Assembly: GCA_028820935.1 (NCBI GenBank)
Contig: JAPPHZ010000014.1
Coordinates: forward strand, 1-57,263
DNA length: 57,263 nucleotides
Direction of reading: 5' to 3'
DNA from: a bacterium
Lineage (GTDB): Bacteria > Actinomycetota > Acidimicrobiia > Spongiisociales > Spongiisociaceae
Both the position numbers and the translations under genes were made by a program. Under the pieces are notes generated by a model. The model saw only the letters and a list, made by a program, of their open reading frames with translations, made no database searches and had not been told where the DNA came from. Of the stretch, positions 53,434 to 57,263 are shown piece after piece (the stretch's first letter is position 1; each line of letters opens with the position of its first letter).

Positions 53434-54450
53434 ATGAGCGAACAAATAACCGTTCCCAGGCCGGGTAGACCAACCCATAACGACGTCTATCACCGGCTCG
53501 CTGTCCAGATCCGGGAACTAAAGGATCGCTTGGGGGGGCTTCCCCGTCCGATCGAAGCAGCCGGTATCTGGAAGGGAATCTGGCATGGAGAAGTCCATCA
53601 CTCAACTGCCATCGAAGGCAACACGCTGGTTCAGCGCGAGGTGGAGCGTTTGCTCGAAGAAGGAAGGGCTGTTGGTAATCGGACTCTGCGCGAGTACCTG
53701 GAGGTCAAGGGTTACGCGGATGCCGCGGAGTGGGTGTACACACACGTAGCTCGGTCGCGTGGAGCATCCGAGACCGGCGCGATCCTGACTCTGGCCGATG
53801 TCAGAACGGTCCACCACATGGCCATGACGCCGGTGTGGGAGGTGGCGCCCCACTCCGAGGCCACCGCACGCGAATCGCCGGGCGCTTATCGAGAGCACGA
53901 GATTAGGCCTTTCCCCACAGGGATGATCCCTCCGTCATGGCCGCTCGTCCCCGGTGAGATGACGGCGTGGATCGACGAGGTGAACTCGCTCGATCCCACG
54001 GTTCTCGACTTCCCCGAGCAACTGGCCTTACTTCACTGTCGTTTCGAGCAGATCCATCCGTTCCTCGACGGCAACGGGCGGGCAGGAAGATTGGTACTCA
54101 ATCTGATTCTCGTCCGGCTCGGCTACCCCCCGGCAATCATCTACAAGCGCGACAGGGAACGGTACCTCCGCGCGCTGCGGCGGGCCGATACGGGCGAGCC
54201 GGGAACCCTGGGCGTCCTGATCGCCCGCGCCATCCTGGACACCCTCTACCAGCATGTGATACCGGCCGTAGCTGGGCCGGCGCGCTTGGTTCCGCTCGCC
54301 GCGCTGGCCGCACCCGACCTCACGGCTCCGGCTCTGCGAACCGCAGCCTCCCGCGGCAGGCTGCAGGCGACACGAGGACCCGACGGCCAGTGGCGAAGCT
54401 CGCGTATCTGGGTCGAGGAGTACAAGGCGAGTCGCTGGACTCGAACCTAG
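53434..54450 (+). CDS. Fic family protein (AMP-transferase fold)
   Basis: A 338-residue Fic protein. The active-site motif HPFLDGNGRAGRL is complete, with catalytic His in QIHPF, followed by YLRALRRAD. An N-terminal helix with STAIEGNTL matches the (S/T)xxxE(G/N) inhibitory motif, indicating a self-restrained class II-type enzyme whose Glu blocks ATP. The C-terminus (about 285-338) looks like a winged-helix module. Such proteins AMPylate Tyr, Ser or Thr of targets. The ATG at 53434 follows an AT-rich leader. Confidence 0.92.
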   Translation: MSEQITVPRPGRPTHNDVYHRLAVQIRELKDRLGGLPRPIEAAGIWKGIWHGEVHHSTAIEGNTLVQREVERLLEEGRAVGNRTLREYLEVKGYADAAEWVYTHVARSRGASETGAILTLADVRTVHHMAMTPVWEVAPHSEATARESPGAYREHEIRPFPTGMIPPSWPLVPGEMTAWIDEVNSLDPTVLDFPEQLALLHCRFEQIHPFLDGNGRAGRLVLNLILVRLGYPPAIIYKRDRERYLRALRRADTGEPGTLGVLIARAILDTLYQHVIPAVAGPARLVPLAALAAPDLTAPALRTAASRGRLQATRGPDGQWRSSRIWVEEYKASRWTRT

Positions 54451-54512
54451 ATCGCGCGCCGCAAACCCCGATCGGCAAGGGATCACAGGCAGCATGGAAC
54501 GAGAGGGATCGC

Positions 54513-54896
54513 TCAGGCGACGAGCCGCCTGAGCTGATCCGCTAGCTGGTCGACATCGTCGTTTCCGCCAGCGACGCCGATCACGAACCGGTAGACATCT
54601 TCGTTGGTGGCGCCGGTTGCCGTGACCCCATTGATCTCGAGGAACGTGGCGGTGGCCAGCCAACCTAGGCGTTTGTTGCCATCCACCAGCGGATATCCCT
54701 TCACGATCGAATGCAGAAGAGCCGCAGCCTTCGTCCATAGGTCCGGATACGCTTCATCGCCGAATACGGTCGTTTGGGGCCGCGCGACCGCGGCGCCGAG
54801 TAGGCCCACCTCACGTACGGGCGGTGGATTCCCCAGCAGCCTCCCGGCCAGGTACAAGAGGTCCTCGAGGTCGAGATAGACGACCGGTCGGTTCAT
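54513..54896 (-). CDS. Doc (death-on-curing)-type toxin with altered catalytic His
   Basis: A 127-residue Fic-fold toxin: VYLDLEDLLYLAGRLLG, AAALLHSIVKGYPLVDGNKR, LGWLATATFLEINGV. The Fic/Doc motif should read HPFxDGNKR (HxFx[DN][AG]NK); here the His is Tyr (YPLVDGNKR, codon TAT instead of CAT or CAC). Doc phosphorylates EF-Tu using this His, so the protein is expected to be inactive or altered. It overlaps the upstream antitoxin gene by 4 nt (ATGA). Convergent with the Fic gene. Confidence 0.9.
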   Translation of the reverse strand: MNRPVVYLDLEDLLYLAGRLLGNPPPVREVGLLGAAVARPQTTVFGDEAYPDLWTKAAALLHSIVKGYPLVDGNKRLGWLATATFLEINGVTATGATNEDVYRFVIGVAGGNDDVDQLADQLRRLVA

Positions 54897-55096
54897 TCAC
54901 CCAGGCGTCTGAGCACGTCGGCGTGGGCCTCCATCACGCGCCGGGCAGCGGCGGACACCCGCTCTCGATGCTGTCCCCTCAGGACGTAGTCCCTGACAGC
55001 CCGCCGGGCAGCCTCCTGCATGGAGATCCCCTCACTCGCGGCGCGTTCCCGCAACGCCGTGTGCTCGTCTTCGGCCAGGCGAAGGGTCATGGCCAT
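54893..55096 (-). CDS. Antitoxin of the Doc module, ribbon-helix-helix type
   Basis: A 67-residue protein starting MAMTLRLAEDEHTALRERAA and continuing SEGISMQEAARRAVRDYVLR, the beta-strand plus two helices of a CopG/Arc-like DNA-binding antitoxin. A helical C-terminal tail (RRVMEAHADVLRRLGE) would bind the toxin. RHH antitoxins bind their own promoter as dimers of dimers. ATG 55096 was chosen; a second ATG lies two codons further in. It is the first gene of the pair. Confidence 0.85.
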   Translation of the reverse strand: MAMTLRLAEDEHTALRERAASEGISMQEAARRAVRDYVLRGQHRERVSAAARRVMEAHADVLRRLGE

Positions 55097-55097
55097 G

Positions 55098-55128
55098 GCA
55101 TGATGATACCAGATTGATACCACATGAT
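55098..55128. promoter_or_regulatory. Candidate antitoxin operator (TGATACCA direct repeat)
   Basis: Immediately upstream of the antitoxin start TGATACCA occurs twice, at 55104-55111 and 55115-55122. The period is 11 bp, one DNA turn, flanked on both sides by ATGAT. RHH antitoxins recognise short repeats with this spacing. The segment also lies 52-82 nt before the divergent dehydrogenase start, so binding could affect both genes. Confidence 0.5.
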
Positions 55129-55179
55129 CCTCCTCGCTCTGCCACGGGCCAGGCTGCGATCGGTACACTCCACCGGCTG

Positions 55180-56727
55180 ATGAACTATGACATCGTCTTT
55201 CTCGACCGGGTGGAGTTGACACCGGTCTCGCGCCGGGCGCTGGAGGGGGTCGGGACTGTGAGGACGGTTCCGGTGACCGTACAGGAGGACCTCTTGGCGG
55301 CTGTGCGGGATGCCGACGCCGCCGTCTACCACCTGTTCCCCAACCAGCTCACGCGAGACGTTCTGGAACGCTGCAGGCGGCTCAAGGTCATCGGTCGGAT
55401 CGGCATAGGCATGGACCAGGTGGACCTGGCGGCGGCCGGAGACTGCGGTGTCACGGTCGTCAACGCGGCCGGCACCCAGGCCGCGGCAGTGGCCGACCAC
55501 GCCATGGCCCTCATGCTGTGTTTGGCCCGTAACGTGGTGGCGTCCCACACTTCCCTCCTGGCCGGGGACCGGCGCCCTCCCTGGGACTTCATGGGGTTCG
55601 AACTGGAGGGCAAGACTCTGGGCATCATCGGCTTCGGCGCCATCGGGCGGCGTCTCGCCCAGCGCGCCTTCGGGTTCGGCATGGCGGTCCAGGCATACGA
55701 CCCCTACGTACCGCCTGACGCCATCGAGGAGGCCGGCGTGACACCCGCCGGTCTGGCCGAGTTGCTCGGCGGCAGCGACTTCGTCTCCATCCATGTCCCC
55801 CTCACGGACGAGACCTGGCATCTCATCGGCGCGGACGAACTCGCCGCCATGCGGCCCACTGCCTTCCTGGTCAACACCGCGCGAGGTCCCATCGTCGACG
55901 AGGAGGCACTGGTAGCTGCCCTGCGGGATGGGGTGATCGCCGGCGCCGGACTCGACGTGTACGAGGAGGAGCCGCTGGCCCCCGGTAGCCCGTTGCTGGC
56001 GCTCGATCAGGTGGTACTCACCCCGCACATCGCCGGGTGGGCCATCGAGACCCAGGTCCGCTCCCAGGAGAGCGTCGTGAAGGACGTGGCCCGTGTGCTG
56101 CGGGGCGATACCCCGGTCAGCCCGGTCTCGAGTGCCGGCGGTTCTGGAGTACCGTCCTCACCTTCCGTGACCGGTGCCACGCATCGGCCCGGCGGACCCC
56201 GCAGGGCCTCCCGGCCCATGCTTCCGTACTCCGCATGGGAGGAGACCGGGCTTCCCCACCCCAGTGCCACCCATCCGTTCGGGGCCGTTCCGGGACTACG
56301 GAGGATTATCGAGACGGAAGGACCGGTCACGACCGATCGGGCCTACAAGGCTTACATACGGGGATCGGGCTCCACCCGGGTCACCAAGCTGGCCAGGTCC
56401 AAGCTGGATCAGGCTGTCAACCGTTTGCTCGCTCAGAAGCAGGTGCAGATCGACGAGTTGGGCAGCCCGGGAGACAGCGAGTACCAGCGCGTCCTCCGCG
56501 TCCCCGGGAGCGCCTCCGTAGTCGTTCGCGAGATCGGAGGCCGCGATCTCTACGAGGTGCCGTTGAACGAGGTCGTCGCCCTGATGCGGCACCGACTCGA
56601 AGTGTTTCCGAGCGCGTCACACGAGGAGCTGATGCGCTTCGTCCTTGATACCTACGGCTGGAAGCGCCTCACCGACAAGGCCCGCACCTACCTGACCGAT
56701 GCAATCCGCTTGATGTACGGGGACTAA
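55180..56727 (+). CDS. D-2-hydroxyacid dehydrogenase fused to a DUF3320-like domain
   Basis: A 515-residue protein. Residues 1-320 are an NAD-dependent D-isomer 2-hydroxyacid dehydrogenase of the PGDH-like branch: GKTLGIIGFGAIGRRLAQ, catalytic Arg in NTARGPIVDEEAL, Glu in DVYEEEPL, and His in LTPHIAGWA. A Ser/Pro/Gly-rich linker (about 320-360) leads to residues 365-515. The segment IIETEGPVTTDRAYKAYIRG, then RVTKLARSKLDQAVNRLLAQ, resembles DUF3320, a winged-helix domain usually at the end of helicase-like proteins. The fusion is unusual. No stop or frame break separates the parts. Confidence 0.83.
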   Translation: MNYDIVFLDRVELTPVSRRALEGVGTVRTVPVTVQEDLLAAVRDADAAVYHLFPNQLTRDVLERCRRLKVIGRIGIGMDQVDLAAAGDCGVTVVNAAGTQAAAVADHAMALMLCLARNVVASHTSLLAGDRRPPWDFMGFELEGKTLGIIGFGAIGRRLAQRAFGFGMAVQAYDPYVPPDAIEEAGVTPAGLAELLGGSDFVSIHVPLTDETWHLIGADELAAMRPTAFLVNTARGPIVDEEALVAALRDGVIAGAGLDVYEEEPLAPGSPLLALDQVVLTPHIAGWAIETQVRSQESVVKDVARVLRGDTPVSPVSSAGGSGVPSSPSVTGATHRPGGPRRASRPMLPYSAWEETGLPHPSATHPFGAVPGLRRIIETEGPVTTDRAYKAYIRGSGSTRVTKLARSKLDQAVNRLLAQKQVQIDELGSPGDSEYQRVLRVPGSASVVVREIGGRDLYEVPLNEVVALMRHRLEVFPSASHEELMRFVLDTYGWKRLTDKARTYLTDAIRLMYGD

Positions 56728-56766
56728 TCGCTACTTGAGCCCTCGCGAGTTGCCCACCGGCCGCTT

Positions 56767-57263
56767 CTACTCAAGGACGAGCGTGTGGACGAGGTCCCAG
56801 GAGGCCGACACCCGGTCGCCCGTTTGGAATGCGGACTCGTCCTCGTGGGACATGCGCTGGCTGACGAGCTGGCCCAGGCCCGGCACGTCGACGTGGAAGA
56901 GGCTCATCGCCCCGAGGTAGATGACCTCCTCCACCGTTCCTACGACCACGGATCCGTCGGGGTGGGCAGGAGCGCCGGCCGGACCCAGGGCGATGCGCTC
57001 GGGCCGGACCGCCGCCCGCAGCGTGGTACCGACCGCCACATCCGCATCCACACGAGCAATCACCCAGCCTTCACCGACCGTCATACCGCCGGTGCCGTCC
57101 TGTCGCTGCTGGATCTTCAGGTCCATGGCGTTGAGGGATCCGATGAAACCGGCCACGAAGGAGGAGTCGGGGTGCTCGTATATCTCCCGCGGAGTACCGA
57201 TCTGCTCCACCCGGCCCAGGTTCATGACCGCGATGCGGTCGGACATGGTGAGGGCTTCCTCCT
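56767..57263 (-). CDS. ABC transporter ATP-binding protein (MalK/PotA type), C-terminal part
   Basis: The gene enters from the right edge in frame; 165 codons to the stop are visible. [20 protein letters not shown] and [19 protein letters not shown] are the end of the ATPase domain after the H loop. The rest is a TOBE domain ([32 protein letters not shown]) as in spermidine/putrescine, iron or sugar importers. Walker motifs lie outside the window. The substrate cannot be assigned from this piece. Confidence 0.92.
   Translation of the reverse strand, partial: EEALTMSDRIAVMNLGRVEQIGTPREIYEHPDSSFVAGFIGSLNAMDLKIQQRQDGTGGMTVGEGWVIARVDADVAVGTTLRAAVRPERIALGPAGAPAHPDGSVVVGTVEEVIYLGAMSLFHVDVPGLGQLVSQRMSHEDESAFQTGDRVSASWDLVHTLVLE

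Overview
The window is high-GC DNA, densely packed with short intergenic gaps and many 1-4 nt start/stop overlaps. It looks like a chromosome segment from an actinomycetote. The clues are an Rv2466c-type (mycothiol-linked) DsbA-fold protein, an F420-type luciferase-like oxidoreductase, an Rv2258c-like methyltransferase and a MutT1-like Nudix/phosphatase fusion. A lineage such as Acidimicrobiia would fit, but that placement is inference. There are no rRNA genes, no CRISPR array and no intact insertion sequence.

Layout. 1-3.9 kb: truncated lipoprotein, DUF454 membrane protein, NhaA antiporter and a CrtI-like FAD oxidoreductase whose stop codon lies in a heptanucleotide tandem array. 4.0-9.05 kb (minus): a complete corrinoid-dependent methyl-transfer operon (UroD-family methyltransferase, corrinoid protein, a small Cys protein, RACo-type activator, pterin-binding methyltransferase). 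9.25-25 kb: rhodanese with an N-terminal extension, two alpha/beta hydrolases, AlgH-like protein, methyltransferase, HisC-type aminotransferase, fused 2-oxoacid dehydrogenase E1, DM13 protein, LOG protein, Nudix-SixA fusion, DUF3179 lipoprotein and a primary-type sigma factor. 25.4-28.4 kb: YyaL-like thioredoxin-fold protein coupled to a cysteine/cystathionine synthase. 28.4-29.2 kb: a gene-poor stretch holding a candidate attenuator-controlled small transcript and a dispersed repeat.

29.2-41.7 kb: HTH membrane protein, tRNA-Sec (selC), HflX, 6-phosphogluconate dehydrogenase, ManA, M1 aminopeptidase, a selenoprotein read through an in-frame UGA, LLM oxidoreductase and thiolase. 42-50 kb: a catabolic island (phosphotriesterase-like protein, two amidohydrolases, enolase-superfamily protein, covalent-flavin dimethylglycine-dehydrogenase-like protein, VOC protein) with gene fragments and a duplicated gene tail. 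50.2-57.3 kb: Ca2+/Na+ exchanger, TRAP permease pair without a binding protein, Fic protein, a Doc-like toxin with a catalytic His-to-Tyr change plus its antitoxin, a dehydrogenase fused to a DUF3320-like domain, and the end of an ABC ATPase.

The strongest single observation is selenocysteine use. selC at 31.2 kb and an Rv2466c-like protein with a UPWC active site followed by a well-formed SECIS hairpin (38.75 kb) lie in the same window. Other notable items are the small minus-strand attenuator-like unit near 28.5 kb, a four-copy intergenic repeat family, and several broken genes not obvious from open reading frames alone.
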